From: Haliotis asinina
Taxonomy: Eukaryota > Mollusca > Gastropoda > Lepetellida > Haliotidae
Assembly: GCF_037392515.1 (NCBI RefSeq)
Contig: NC_090283.1
Location: 25,374,249-25,438,248 of the forward strand
Length of the DNA: 64,000 bases
Direction of reading: 5' to 3'
The notes beneath the pieces are model-generated. The model was not told the origin of the DNA and ran no database searches. It saw nothing but the letters and a program-made list of their open reading frames with translations. Of the stretch, positions 11,714 through 24,700 are shown piece after piece. Each line of letters opens with the position of its first letter. The first letter of the stretch is position 1. Position numbers and translations under genes: made by a program.

Positions 11714-12898
11714 CCAAGATATTGTTATGTTTACTTAGATATATACTGATGTACATGTTGGTACGTGCTGGTTATTTGTTTGATTGTGCAACCTGATACT
11801 TTAAAGTGACGACTAATTATATAATATATCATGAACGTTAAATTCCTCTGAGTCTTAAAGAAACATTCAGTCATGACTTTTCAGTTAGCGAAGTGATTTT
11901 TCTAAGAAATAAACACGTGTTCAGGCCCTAACAACTTCGAAGTTATATTCCATCGTCAACACAGAACAATAGTTCCAAAGTCGTTTCCGTTCGATTATGA
12001 GAAAATGTTACGGATTGTTTGGTCGTTTGGTCACTATATTGATCGGAACGCCACTAGTAGCAAGCGTGTGATGTGTACCAAACATGCTAGACAAATATCA
12101 ATGAAATTTGAGAGATGACTTGTAATTTATGAAGCAAATTATCAGAATTCTGAAATACTTTCGAAATAGTACAAATACTGTCAGTGTCACTTAAGAAAAG
12201 TAACATATGCTCATATAAATAAATATTGATGCACATACTGAAGTCGTATTTGTTTGAGCAGTGGTGCACAACAATAAAGGGTGATGGGAGGCCAAGCTTC
12301 AGTCAGTGGGCACCCGTGGCGAGCCACCTCCTCGTGGTGGGTGCTGGGTAATGCTAAGAGCTCGCCGACACCCCCGTAGTGGACCCGGGGGGATATTTGG
12401 TCCACCAACCCGTTTGCCGTGGGTTGCGGCCCTGTGTCGGCGGAGGAAGGGATCCTGGTGGTTGAGGGCAATAGGAGCTTGCGACCGTGTTCCTGTTGCT
12501 CAATACACCACTTTGGCCCTGACTTCGCCTAGACGGGTGGTCGAATGGGCCCGGTTCGACCAATCGGCTGGTCATGCCAAGCCCTGTGCATGGACTTTAT
12601 GTAATTGCACAAAATGGGATTTGAAATCGTCTGTATTTCGGTCTTGGCGCCTTTGGATTATAGAATGTTATTTAACTTGAATTTTGTATACATGAACTTT
12701 GCCTAGAGTCTTATGCCCAGAAGGCGGTGGCTCATGGGCCAATCTGGTGGAATAATTTATCTTTTGGTTTTTCTGCTGGAGTATATCATCCGGGTATCCT
12801 TGGTGCTGCAAGTTGGAGACCCACTTGTGTTTAGCATCGTCTTCATGATACTCCGTGGTGGGTGGGGAGCTCGGATGATGAATCTTAAAACACTAAAC

Positions 12899-14187
12899 AT
12901 GGATTACGAAACTCCCCTAAAGAAAACAAAACGTCCTGTCGACACTGATCCTGATGACGATGACCACAGACAGCCAAAATCAATTGACTACTGGCCACTT
13001 TTTTAGTAATGGAGACCAAAGATAACACACGATTGAAGTTAAATCCTTTTGCAGTGCAAAAAGGCATACAAGGCATAGCTGGTGATGTGAAAAACATTAG
13101 ACTTTTACGTTCAGGGTCATTGCTCATTGAGTGCAGCAAAAGGCAACAAGCAACTAATTTGATGTCAACTGAAACGTTCGTCGGCATTCCGGTGTCAGTC
13201 TCTCCTCACAGAACACTTAACACCAGCAAAGGAGTTGTTAGAGACAGAGATCGATTGTTCGCTGACATGTCCGAACTTGATATTGTTTCGGAAATGAAAG
13301 ACCAAGGAGTCATTTACGTCAAGCGTTTTGCAACACGCAAAAACCACGAAACCGTTCTGACGAACACTTACCTGTTCACATTTTCTTCTCCCAATGCTCC
13401 CAGATCAATAAAGGCAGGATATTGTAACATGACCGTTGACACCTACATACCAAATCTTTTGAGGTGTTTCAAATGCCAGAAATTTGGTCATGGTGTTAGT
13501 ACTTGTACATTGTCCGTTGTATGTGCTCACTGTGGTGAGAAGACACATACAACAGAAGATTGCAAGAGTACTTTTAAGAAATGTACCAACTGCTCGGGTG
13601 CTCACTCATCTTTTTCCAAAGATTGTCCAGTTTGGAAACAGCATATGGAGATCAACAAGATCAAATTTACTCAAAACATTAGTTCCTCTGATGCAAAAAA
13701 GATTGTCTTAGGTTCTGAGATTAAGGAAACGTATGATTCCATTGCAAAAACACCGTCTGATAAAACCCCTACAGTAACCACGTCATCTGCAAGCTGTCAA
13801 ACGAACTTGACTTGGCTTAAAACCGAATCTCCTATGATGTTATCGCCTGTAATATCTACACAAACTGTGGAACCACTTCCTGACAAGCCCCAAACCCAAT
13901 CAGAACCTTCTTCTGCTTGTGATACATCTTCTCAGGCATCTCAAATGACTCAGTCTAACAGGAACGTTCAACCAGTTGTCAAAAGCAAAACCAAACCGAA
14001 ACCAGATTCTTTCACAAAGCAAAGTGGCAGGGCCCCAAAGGGGTCAGATGATAAGATCAGATTATTTAACAGATACGGATCGCTTGAGGACATGGACGTG
14101 TCTGAAAACGTCCATTCTAGGGCACATAGCTTGTCGCCCTCGAAAAAGGTACGGGGTAGATCCCCTATTAATCCACCTAAAAGATAG
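12899..14187 (+). pseudogene. LINE C ORF1, second copy, frameshifted
   Basis: Identical in protein to the 6678-7966 copy, with the same one-base loss (about 12999-13005) and the same three zinc knuckles. The open frame after the break is 13009-14187 (392 codons). The shared lesion shows that the damage predates the duplication. Confidence 0.92.
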
Positions 14188-16741
14188 GTCCATCTCAGCA
14201 TATCGTGCATTGGAACTGTAGAGGACTACGAACAAATTTTAATGAAATACAGTTGTTAATCCAGGATTTAGCACCATCAGCGTTCTGTCTGCAAGAGACA
14301 TATCTGAAACAGACAGATAACTTTAGTTTACGTCAGTTTGAAGCGTATCATTATTTTTCCCCTCCAGGTGATAGGGCCACTGGAGGTTCCACTATCCTCA
14401 TACGACGGGATGTTATTCACAGCCCTGTTACACTTCTAATCTACAAGCTGTTGCTGTGCGACTGACTCTGGGAGTAGCATTTACACTATGCTCTCTGTAT
14501 ATTCCGCCTTCTTCAACACTACAACAGACTGATCTTCAATCACTATATGATCAACTCCCGAAGCCATGTATTATTATGGGTGACCTAAACGGTCACAACC
14601 CATTATGGGGCAGTACTAACACTAATGCTAAGGGCCAACTACTTGAAGATTTCGTTTCAAATAATGATCTGTGCATATTTAATGATGATTCAAGCACCTA
14701 TCTGCACCCTGCAACTGGCACTTATTCTTCTCTAGATGTATCTCTTGCAGATTCTAACCTCCTCAATGAATTTGATTGGTCTGTTCATAATGACCTTTGT
14801 GGAAGTGACCACTTCCCAACTATCCTCTCAGAAATTACTCCATCCGATTCTCCATCGTTTACAAGATGGAACTTTTCGAAGGCTAACTGTTCTTTATATC
14901 AAACTATGTGTGAATCAAAACTGCGACCTAAGTGTTTCACTAATATCAGTGATCCCATTGAAACTTTTTCTGACATTTTAAATAGAATTGCTGATGAGTG
15001 TATACCAAAGTCCTCTACGACTCCACATGTACGAAAACCATGGTTCAGTGCAAATTGTAGACAGGCCAGAAAAGCGAGGAAAAAGGCAGAACATTATTTT
15101 CGCCATCATCCAACTGTCCATAACTTGAATAAATTCAAAATACTGAATGCAAAGGCGCGTCGTACGTTTAAACAAAACAAACGACAATCTTGGAGAAATT
15201 ATGTCTCCAAACTTAATTCACGCACGCCGATGTCCAAGGTCTGGAACATGGTTCAAAGAATTAAAGGCAAAGGTTCCAAATCTGCCGTACACCATCTTAA
15301 AGATGGTGATAATTTAATTACTAATAAGTCTAAAATTGCAAATAAAATCGGCGAAACTCTTGCCAAAAATTCTTCATCAACAAATTATGTTCCTGAGTTT
15401 CAGAGATATCAGAAACAACAGGAAAAGACAAAACTTAATTTTGAATCAAATAACGGTGAAGATTACAATGAAGTGTTTTCATTACATGAGCTACAAACTG
15501 CTCTTGAGCAAGCTCATGACACTGCTACCGGTGATGATAATATCCATTACCAGCTTCTGAAACACTTACCTGAACCATGCTTGATGACACTTTTAGATAT
15601 ATTTGATAAAATATGGACGTCTGGGGAATTTCCTCCATCATGGCGTAATGCTATTGTAATCCCAATACCAAAGCCCGGCAGGGAGCATACAGATCCGTCT
15701 AACTACAGACCAATATCTCTTACTAGCTGTGTCTGTAAAACCATGAAACGTATGGTGAATAATAGATTAACTTGGTATCTTGAAACCAATAACCTAATAA
15801 CCAATATTCAGTGTGGTTTCAGGAAAAATCGTAGTACCATTGACCATTTGGTACGTTTAGAATCCTTCGTTAAAAATGCTATAGTAAATAAACAACATGC
15901 TGTATCAATTTTCTTTGATCTTGAGAAAGCTTATGATACAACCTGGAAGCATGGCATTTTGAAAGGTTTGCATGATTTTGGCCTGAGGGGCCGTTTGCCT
16001 CTTTTTATATCAGAATTTTTAAAAGACAGACAATTTCAAGTTCGAGTGGGTTCAACCCTGTCTGATCATTACAATCAGGATCAGGGTGTCCCGCAAGGCA
16101 GTATTTTGTCTGTCACACTTTTTAGCATCAAGATCAATAGTTTATCCAAGGTTTTAAATGATTCCATTGATGGATCATTATTTGTGGATGATTTTAATAT
16201 TTCCTGTCGTGGTAAAAATATGCATACAATTGAACGGCAACTGCAGCTATGTTTAAACAAAATAAATAAATGGTGTCTTGAAAACGGCTTTAAATTTTCT
16301 AAATCCAAGACGAATTGTATACATTTTTGTAGACAATATAAGCCTCATAAGGACCCAGAATTATCTTTAAATGGCATCCCTATCAAAGTTGTAAAGGAGG
16401 CCAAGTTCTTGGGTTTAATTTTCGACTCTCATTTAACATTCTTACCACACATTAAATCCCTTAAAGCTAAATGCCTGAAGGCACTAGATTTGCTAAAAGT
16501 TGTTTCAAATTCAAAGTGGGGAGGAGATCAAGCTACCCTCCTTCACTTATACAGATCATTAGTACGATCTAAACTTGATTATGGCTCCATCGTATATGGT
16601 GGAGCATGTAAAAGCAACCTGAAACTTCTTGATTCTATCCACCATTAAGGTCTCAGACTTTGTCTTGGGTCCTTCAGAACCTCACCTGTTGCCAGTCTCT
16701 ATGTTGAGACTGATGAACCTTCTCTTACACAACGCCGTATA
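14184..16741 (+). pseudogene. LINE C ORF2, 5' two thirds
   Basis: Same content and lesions as 7963-10520: 4-base deletion at about 14435, open frame 14456-16648, and nonsense codon at 16646-16648. After the stop the frame stays open (LRLCLGSF...LTQRRI) to the D insertion site and resumes at 27103 in the same register, which confirms that the two halves are one ORF2. Confidence 0.92.
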
Positions 16742-16757
16742 GTCACTACAAAAATGA

Positions 16758-17205
16758 CTTGGTTTCCAGGTTTTTTGGTTTCCAGAAACCTGGAAACCAT
16801 CCGTAATGTGGGTAATTGCGGAATCCAGTTGGTTTCCATTCCCTGAAATTCCAACTAGATTCCATTTTGGAAATGTGATTTTGGTATTTCTGTAAATGGA
16901 AACCAAAATGAAACTAAGTTCGGGGGTTTCTTGTTGGTTTCCATACCTGGAATTTGCAACTCTCAGATCTCACTAAGTGGAAACCAACATAAAAGTAGAA
17001 AAAATGTAGTTTCATGTTGGTTTCCATTGCGCTGTTTTGAACTAAGTAACATAAATTGTTTACCATCCTGACATCCAGTTGGTATCCATTCAGTAAAACT
17101 GGGTGACCTAGTTTCCAAATAGAATCCATAATGGATACTCTAAGCTCCGGTGATGGAAACTGACACGAAGCTATGGTCATGTGTTGGTTTCCATTCCTGA
17201 CTGAA
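16758..17205. repeat. Left subterminal GGTTTCCA array
   Basis: About eleven copies of a roughly 10-bp word, TTGGTTTCCA or its inverse TGGAAACCAA, some degenerate (TTGGTATCCA). They are spaced irregularly by 20-60 bp. The same array is duplicated at 10537-10984. Arrays of this kind are transposase binding regions in CACTA elements; that role here is inference. Confidence 0.8.
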
Positions 17206-18423
17206 ACTTAGCTTTGACGAGGTGTTATAATTCAATCTGAATGTGCCTGGGGAAGGAATAGTAGATTCGTATCATTGCTTAGATGAACAAGACAACAAAT
17301 GTAAATTGGTGACGCATCATTCTGTGGATATCACAATAATAAATGTGGCTTCAAACTGATGATACAAGAACAAACTATACACTTTTTTCCTTCACATTCT
17401 TGTTTATTCGTAATGTAATGAAGCATCATATTCCAACTACCATGCACACAAACTTCACAATAACCGTGCTAAACATGCAAATGGTGAAAGGACGAATGGC
17501 TATAAATGGCCTTTGCCCAGCTATGTGCGCGAGACACACTTAGTTCCGTTTCTCTAGATTGTGATGAATGGGACAAGTCCAGGTTTCGGTTGTCTGCTTT
17601 GTCAAATTGAGGATCAGACGCTTTATCTGAAAAGAAATAATAAAACAGTGATATCTATATACAAGAATAAAAGATGAGTTGACTTTGCATAGAAACATTA
17701 CTCAAACTTTTATTATGTATTAATTATAACTTAATGGATCATTGAGTTGTGTACGGGCTTGTATTCCTTTCAGTAAAATATTGTATAAAAATAAATAAAA
17801 TTAAAGCCACTTTAGCAATAGCAATAGTTCAGATATATATTAATAATTAAAAGGGGAATGATGCAATATATATATATATATATATAAACAGGCTATAGAC
17901 TGCCAACTCCTGGGAATGTGAAAGAGTATAAGCATTTAGGAAGATTAGTATAAGTCATTAAAACAATTGTCAGTTCGGTACTTACATGATGATATTTATG
18001 CAGAATATACGTGAATTATACAATAAACTGAGGCAGTGCGTAAAGTTTAGCGTTAAAAGCATTTATAGTTGGCATACTTTGACACTGAGTTCAAATACTT
18101 GACAACTAATCAGTGTCAGGTCATTAGTGCGTCGGGGTTCGTGTATCGGCTTCACTGGGGCAGTCCCCACTTAACAGGCTCCTATTATCAAATTTAGCTA
18201 GCTGTAAAAACAATAGAACTTACCTGAGTCAGGTGTTGACAGACAAAACCGGAAGTAATGAACCGGTAATCCATGCATGGGCACGCGAACTCGTGACATT
18301 TTATAAAAGCAACAGTTTTAAGTACTGAAGTAGTCGTTTTCAGTCTTTGTCATAAAATCACATCCAAATTGGGTCAGAGAAGGATTTCGTGCCTGCCAAT
18401 CGAAAAAGGATCAGGTATTTCTT

Positions 18424-18462
18424 ATTACCCACAATGCCCCTACGCACAGTTGCCGCCATTTT
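18424..18462 (+). promoter_or_regulatory. Promoter-like motif pair in TIR element
   Basis: TACCCACAATGCCCCTAC (from about 18425) resembles the ZNF143/Staf site, and GCCGCCATTTTG shortly downstream is the reverse complement of a YY1 core (CAAAATGGCGGC). In animals both cluster at housekeeping-type promoters. The pair sits upstream of the exon-like blocks at 19550-20712. The match is by eye and the function is inferred. Confidence 0.35.
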
Positions 18463-19549
18463 GTCGCTTGATCCCAAGTTGTTTTGAGACGACTATGTTG
18501 AAAGAAGTTCTCACCCGGTATGTCCAGTAACGACAAGGAAGTCAACACAGTATTCCTACGTTTGCCCGTGTTATCTGATTCAAGAGAATGGCAATGAGAT
18601 TTACAATAGAAGCTTTGGAGATTCGGATACGTGAAAAATTGAGAACAGCAGCAGTCGTCGATCGCAGCGGGTGAAAAGGAACATTCCACGATCTGGTCAG
18701 GTACAGTGTTATTTTCTTGAAATAAGCAATAGCACATGTTACTCGGAATGTTTAACGTAAATAAGTAACTACTACAATGCATATGAAATTTTAGACTTGA
18801 TGGACCTCGGTAAACAAATGCGTGTCGAATTCTTAGCAAGAGAGATCTATGGCTTCCTTCGCTCAGCACTCGGTTAATTCAAGAACTCAATATTACTGTG
18901 ATTTGGATCAGCTCACACACGATTAAAATGGTTCAATGTGTTAATGAATGAGAAATTTATCTTTGCAAGAAAAAAATAAATCACAAATATCTCTAGTATA
19001 TTATTGCTAATGTGCTTGTTACGACTCAAAAATAACTTCAAACGTATTTATAAATACGAATATTTATTTAAGAAATCCTTTTCATATTGCTTTTGATATT
19101 TGCACGTTTGAAAACAATGTGTGTCATTTTGCATTTATGGGTTAGGGATTCTCTGACCAGGTTTCAAAATTGAAATTTCACAATGTTTTCAAACTAATAT
19201 TGAAGATTTTTATATTATTGATTTATGAGATAATTTAGATTTGCCATCTGATGTAAGTAGAGTTATGCTTATCATATCAAGATTTAACGAACTCTGAATG
19301 AAGAAATGTGGATTGTGTTAGTCCCACAGAAAAGGTTACGAAGAGTATATAAAGAATATATGGGTATACAATGATGGATTGCCAACCCAAAATAGTATAT
19401 GAATTTGCTGACCTGGATTCTTTTCATCTAGCATATTCTACACTTTGCAAATTGATATTTATTCTTTTTATTCGACACTTTATTGTTATCAAGAGTGCAA
19501 TATGACAAGTTCCTGACTGTTTTTAATCGATGCATTTCTACGTTTCCAG

Positions 19550-20712
19550 CATAAAGGAGGGCATTGTTGGAAAAACTGAAGAAGGCAGCCAGGACCAACT
19601 CAATTTGACATACAACAGGTATGTATAACCGTCCAGTACATAATGTAAATACAACATAACCAAATAATGTAAATCCTAGGAATCAGTAAAAGTGCATGGC
19701 GCATGTCATTATTCTTGTAACCTCCAACTGGAAACATGTTTCACGTATAGTTATGCATCATGCACGTCTCCTTTCAGAAGCTTTTTGATGGGTTTGGATG
19801 AACAAGAGGATCACTTATGACGGTGTGGGGAAAGCAGAGGCCCACGGCTTGTATACAAAGAACGGCAAAAGGTTCAGAGTAAGTAAACGTATTCTAGTCA
19901 TTTTACATCTTGCAGAGATTAAAAATTTTAAGGAAACCTTTAAAATATCAAGTTAATTTGGATTCTTTCTATGTACATTCAAGGAATTTCAAAGTGAACA
20001 CTGTTTAAAATGTGCAATTTATCCTTTGAAAAATCCAGCTTAAAAAGTTTTAAATATTATGGAGCACATTATGCTGCAGCGTATGCTTGTGACCCCATAT
20101 TCATAGCTTGTCTGCCTGAATGACTCCACATTATTGGTTAAGAAAACATGTCTTTTCACAATAACGGATAAATCGTAGTTCTATACTCATAATGTGCATT
20201 GTAAGTAACATTCAGAAAATAAATTATGGCTTTCAAAGGCGAATTTCTTCATGTCCCTGCGCTCTATCATATATCAATAAGCTGTTCTGCGATTGAAACT
20301 TTTGATGTCAAATGCTCAGTTTATACTTTTTGATCTTTTCGCTTATCGGACGTGGGGTTCAGTGTATTTTACCTCAAGCAATGTTTGACAGTTTTCTTTT
20401 CTCTAGCCATGGATATCGTAGACGAATGCTTGTTTGTACTGATAGTTTGTTTTCTAAATTTCAGAAGCTGGAAAGCAGGAAGGCTGTGAAACGATTGACT
20501 GGCCGGAGGAGAAGAAGCACACAGTTCTTCCTCTTGGGGAAAGAGCTAACATTTTTCAAACTAGGAAGCCAAGTGATATGGGCTGGTCTACAGTGTGTTT
20601 AAGAAAAATATTCTGTACTCACTGCTAATTATTCCCTTGCTTTTGTTTCATTTACTAACTTGAATATTCCGGATATTATTTGTTTACAAACATATTGTTG
20701 AATATAAATAAA
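19550..20712 (+). other. Spliced gene-like unit inside TIR element
   Basis: Three exon-like blocks with good borders: 19550-19618 (after TTTCCAG, before GTATGT), 19778-19878 (after CTCCTTTCAG, before GTAAGT) and 20465 onward (after AAATTTCAG), ending near AATAAA at 20707-20712. Reading phase 1 into the first block gives IKEGIVGKTEEGSQDQLNLT and ends at TGA 19818-19820. A second frame starts at ATG 19798, crosses the next junction in phase 0 and reaches a stop at 20600-20602 (72 codons, basic). I do not recognise either peptide. No 5' exon is secure. It could be a captured host gene fragment or a non-coding transcript. Confidence 0.4.
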
Positions 20713-20867
20713 CTTTTAATGAATTTTTGTTTTATTCTTGTTTGTCATCCTGAAGCCTTTTACCATTATGCAATTGTATAAAATACCTGATTTGCTACAT
20801 GTGAGACATGAAACAACATCTTTTCCGGAGGACCGGGTAAAGGGCTGACACGAGCAAGTTTCAGTTC

Positions 20868-21195
20868 ATGGAAACTAGGTATTAAACTAGGTTGGAAACT
20901 ACAACACGGAAACCGGGTTGAAACCTACAGTAAACTCATACATGGAAACCAGGTTGAAACCTACAAAAAACTCATACATGGAAACCAGGTTGAAACCTAC
21001 AATAAACTCGTACATGGAAACCAACTGGATCCCGCTTGGAGGAGTGGGTAATGAAACGAACTGGAAACCATCCTGAAATGGTGCAGTTTCAGTTGCATGG
21101 AAACCACAGTGAAACTATAGGAAACTCCCTGGAAACCAACTGGAAATGTTGGTTTCCATGACGTTTCTTCTAGGTTTCAGTGTTCCGGAAACCAG
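20868..21195. repeat. Right subterminal GGAAACC array
   Basis: About eleven copies, mostly in TGGAAACCA orientation, inverse to the commonest left orientation. It includes a regular 34-36-bp tandem part (ACATGGAAACCAGGTTGAAA repeated at about 20938-21020). It ends in the right inverted terminus. Confidence 0.8.
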
Positions 21196-21740
21196 CTTAT
21201 TTTTGCTGTGAATGAGTGAGTGAGTGAGTTAAATTTTTACATCGCATCGGCAATATTACAGCCATATAGCGATGAAAACAAGGTAATCAATCTAAAATAT
21301 CCGTCGACAAAGGACAGTAAAACTAGCTAGATTATCACAGACATATTGATGTTAAAACTAATCATGAAATCTAAAACATTTAAACTAGAGAGGGCAATAC
21401 AGAAAATAAAAACAGGCTACAGGTCGCCAACAACTGAAGGTAGGTCACCATACTAGGGAGCATGGGGACTTACAGTACTTTTGCTACCTACATGGACCCT
21501 AGCTGGATTTACATCATCCCTTCAACTGCAGGCGATGAAGTGAATTTTAGCCAAAATTAAAATGACAGGGATACTACAATTAGAATAGACGGTCAATTTA
21601 AATTACCTTTGAATGCCTTGGGACTTACGTACCTTCTCAGGAGGACAATAATTTTACTCTACTTCAACCCCCCTTGAAGGTACAGCCACTAACAATCCCA
21701 GTTACTAATCCAAATGACCACTTATAAAATATTTATCTAT

Positions 21741-24700
21741 TCACAAATCGGATAACAAATGTAATACTTTTAAATATGCAATAAATAAATGATGATTTAC
21801 ATTACTAAAAAGATCCTTCATGGTTCGTGTTTTAAAATACTTATCCCTTGTGATGGAATATTCAACACAATCAAGCAAGACATGCTTGACTGATTCTTTC
21901 ATCACAAGGGATGCAGAACGGAGGATCCTCACCTTTCAATAGATATTCATGGGTATATCTAGTGTGGCCAATACGACATCGCCTTATGATGACCTCTTCA
22001 AATCTAGACTGACAACCCAAGTAGGTATAACCAATGTGGGGTTTAATTTCATGTAATTTATTGATACCTACCTGGGTGTCCCAATTCTTCTGCATAAGAT
22101 CCCGGATGTAAGATCGGATGACATCTTTATAATCAGAGTATGGAATAAGAAGTTGTGATGGAATACTCAACACAGTCAAGCAAGATATGCTTGACTGTGA
22201 TTCTTTCATCACAAGGGATAATGACCTCCTCAAATCTCGTCTGACAACCCAAGTAGGTGTAACCAATATAGGGTTTTATCGCATGTAATTTGTTTATACC
22301 TACTTGGGTGTCCCACTTCTTTTGCATCAGATCACGGATATAAGATCTAATGGTGGCTTTGTAATCGCTGTAAGGAATAAGAAGTGGTGTCACAGATTTG
22401 GTGAATGCTGCTTTGGCAGCAACATCGGCAAGTGTGTTCCCAGAAATGCCAACGTGGCTGGGTAACCAACAAAAGACGACGTCGTATTGGCCAGTAGCAA
22501 GATCATTGTACAATTCAATAATCTCTACTAAAAGTGGATGTTTGGTAGAAAGACTCTTAATAGCTTGAAGGCACGAAAGAGAGTCTGAAAAGATTATATA
22601 CTGCTTATATTTGGAATGTTTATTGATATATTTTAAGGCTGTTAATATAGCGCTTGCTTCAGCTGTGAAAATTGAGGTATGATCCGGCAGTCGAGAAGAT
22701 ACTGTTTTGGATCCAACGACAGTGGCACAAGCCACTGCCCCACCATCCTTGGACCCATCTGTAAATATGGATGTATATGTACTATATTTAGTTTTTAATT
22801 GATTATATTCTTGTCTATATTGTAAATCATTCGTTTCTGATTTCTTAAATATAGTCAAGGTTAGGTCTACTTGTGGCCTAACCAACTGCCAAGGAGGAGA
22901 AGACAGCAGACGAGAAGGAGAAATATTTTCTAGGTCAATGCCAGCAGCAGAAAGGAAAGGTTTAATCCTTATCCCCAGAGGTGGAACGAATTGGACACCA
23001 CTTTTAGGAGATCTAATGCTTTCGGGCATTTGGTCTTCAAATACTTAATATGTGGTAAAAAGGTCAAATGTTTGTCGAAAATCAGTCCAAGAAACTTGGC
23101 TTCCTTTACAGCTTTAATTGGAGAGCCATCTAAAAACAGTTCAGGATCTTTATGAGGCTTATATTTCCGACAGAAATGTATACATTTGGTTTTTATCTGT
23201 GAAAACTTAAATCCATTTTCAAGTGACCATTTATGAATTTTATTTAAACACATCTGTAATTGTCTCTCAATGGTATGCATATTTTTACCACGACATGAAA
23301 CATTAAAATCATCCACGAACAATGACCCATCTATGGAATCATGTAATACTTTCGATAGACTATTGATTTTTATGCTAAACAAAGTAACAGACAAAATACT
23401 GCCTTGTGGAACCCCCTGATCCTGATTATAATGGTCAGACAGGGATGATCCGACACGAACTTGAAATTGTCTGCCTGCTAAAAATTGTGATATAAAATGA
23501 GGCAAACGGCCTCTCAAACCAAAATCATGCAAATCTCTTAAGATACCATATTTCCATGTTGTATCATAAGCTTTTTCAAGGTTTTTCGAAAAAGATTGAT
23601 ACAACACGCTGGTTATGGACAATGGAATTTGTAACAAATGATTCTAGTCGAACCAAATGGTCAATAGTGCTTCTACTTTTGCGAAAACCACATTGGATGT
23701 TAGTAATAAGATTATTGGATTCTAAAAACCACACTAATCTATTATTGACCATGCGTTCCATGGTCTTGCAAACGCAGCTAGTTAGTGAAATAGGTCTGTA
23801 GTTTGATGGATCTGTATGATCCCGACCAGGCTTAGGTATTGGTACAACAATGGCTTGACGCCACGACGGAGGAAATTGGCCTGTTGTCCAAATATGATCA
23901 AAAATGTTCAGAAGAATTTCAAGACATGTATTGGGTAAATGTTTCAGGAGCTGATAGTGGATATTATCAGCACCTGTTGCCGTATCGTGAGCTTGCGCTA
24001 GGGCAGTATTCAGTTCATGTAGTGAAAACAGTTCATTATAATCTTCACCATTATCAGAATGAAAGTTAATATTACGTTTTTCTTGTTGATCTTTATATTT
24101 CTGAAACTTTGTATTATAGTTTGAGGAAGAAGAATGCCTAGCTAAAGTTTCACCCAACTTGTTTGCAATGTCAATTTTATCAGTTAACACCTCGGGTCCA
24201 TCTCTTAGATGATGAATACTGGAATTTCTACCTTTACCCTTGATTCTCTGTATCATGTTCCACACTTTTGTCATTGGTGTACGTGAATTAATATTTGATA
24301 CAAAGGTCTTCCAAGACTGGCGTTTACTTTGTTTAAACGTACGTCGAGCCTTGGCATTGTTTATTTTAAAAGTATTTAAATTATAAACTGTAGGGTGGTG
24401 GCGAAAATATTTTTCTACCTTCTTCCTACACTTGCTAGCTTGTTTGCAACTGTCAGTAAACCATGGTCTACGAACATGTGGTTTAGCAGAGGCCTTAGGA
24501 ATAGTTTCATCGGCAATACTTTTCAGTTTGTCAGAGAACAACTGAATCGGATCTGGAACATTAACAAAAACGGCAGAGTTCAAGTTGTCAGCACACATTG
24601 TCTGAAATAATGGCCAGTTAGCCTTATTAAAATTCCACCTTGTGGCAGATGAGTCATCACTCTGATTTATAGCGGAAAGTATTGTTGGAAAATGGTCACT

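Larger units (their letters stand above)
11714..17870 (+). repeat. Tandem duplication, unit 2
   Basis: Second unit, colinear with 5493-11649. Identity stops at a (TA)n run starting about 17866, where unit 1 has its 925-bp deletion. The homologous end piece is found again at 18796-18859. Unit 2 is the one that continues into the rest of the TIR element and then LINE D, so it keeps the original arrangement. Confidence 0.93.
16744..21210. mobile_element. 4.47-kb TIR element with CAC...GTG ends
   Basis: The left end CACTACAAAAATGACTTGG and the inverted right end CACAGCAAAAATAAGCTGG agree at most of the first 25 bases and both continue into GGTTTCC. Both subterminal regions are packed with TTGGTTTCCA / TGGAAACCAA words. 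CAC ends plus subterminal arrays recall CACTA (EnSpm) elements, but I find no clean TSD (AGT on the left, AAT on the right) and no transposase. It lies at the end of LINE D's (ACTC)n tail. Inside is a small spliced gene-like unit (19550-20712). It may be a non-autonomous element of a DNA-transposon family; the superfamily is open. Confidence 0.65.

Noticed and set aside
17871..18795. The 925-bp segment missing from unit 1 as a spliced-out intron (retrocopy)
   Set aside because: Neither strand has GT...AG borders, and one end lies in a (TA)n run. A deletion is simpler.
18411..18869. 152-codon reverse frame inside the TIR element
   Set aside because: It crosses the promoter-like motifs, has no family motif, and its composition (many Cys, Ser and His) suggests a chance frame. 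Not listed as a gene.
20312..20464. Coding sequence upstream of the last exon-like block
   Set aside because: The frame starting at 20312 runs through a pyrimidine-rich stretch and an AG acceptor, so it is more likely intron than exon.
16744..21210. RAG/Transib-type element because of CAC ends (CACTACA, CACAGCA)
   Set aside because: The match to the CACAGTG heptamer stops after CAC, there is no 5-bp TSD (ATAGT versus AATGA), no nonamer with 12/23 spacing is evident and no RAG1-like frame is seen.
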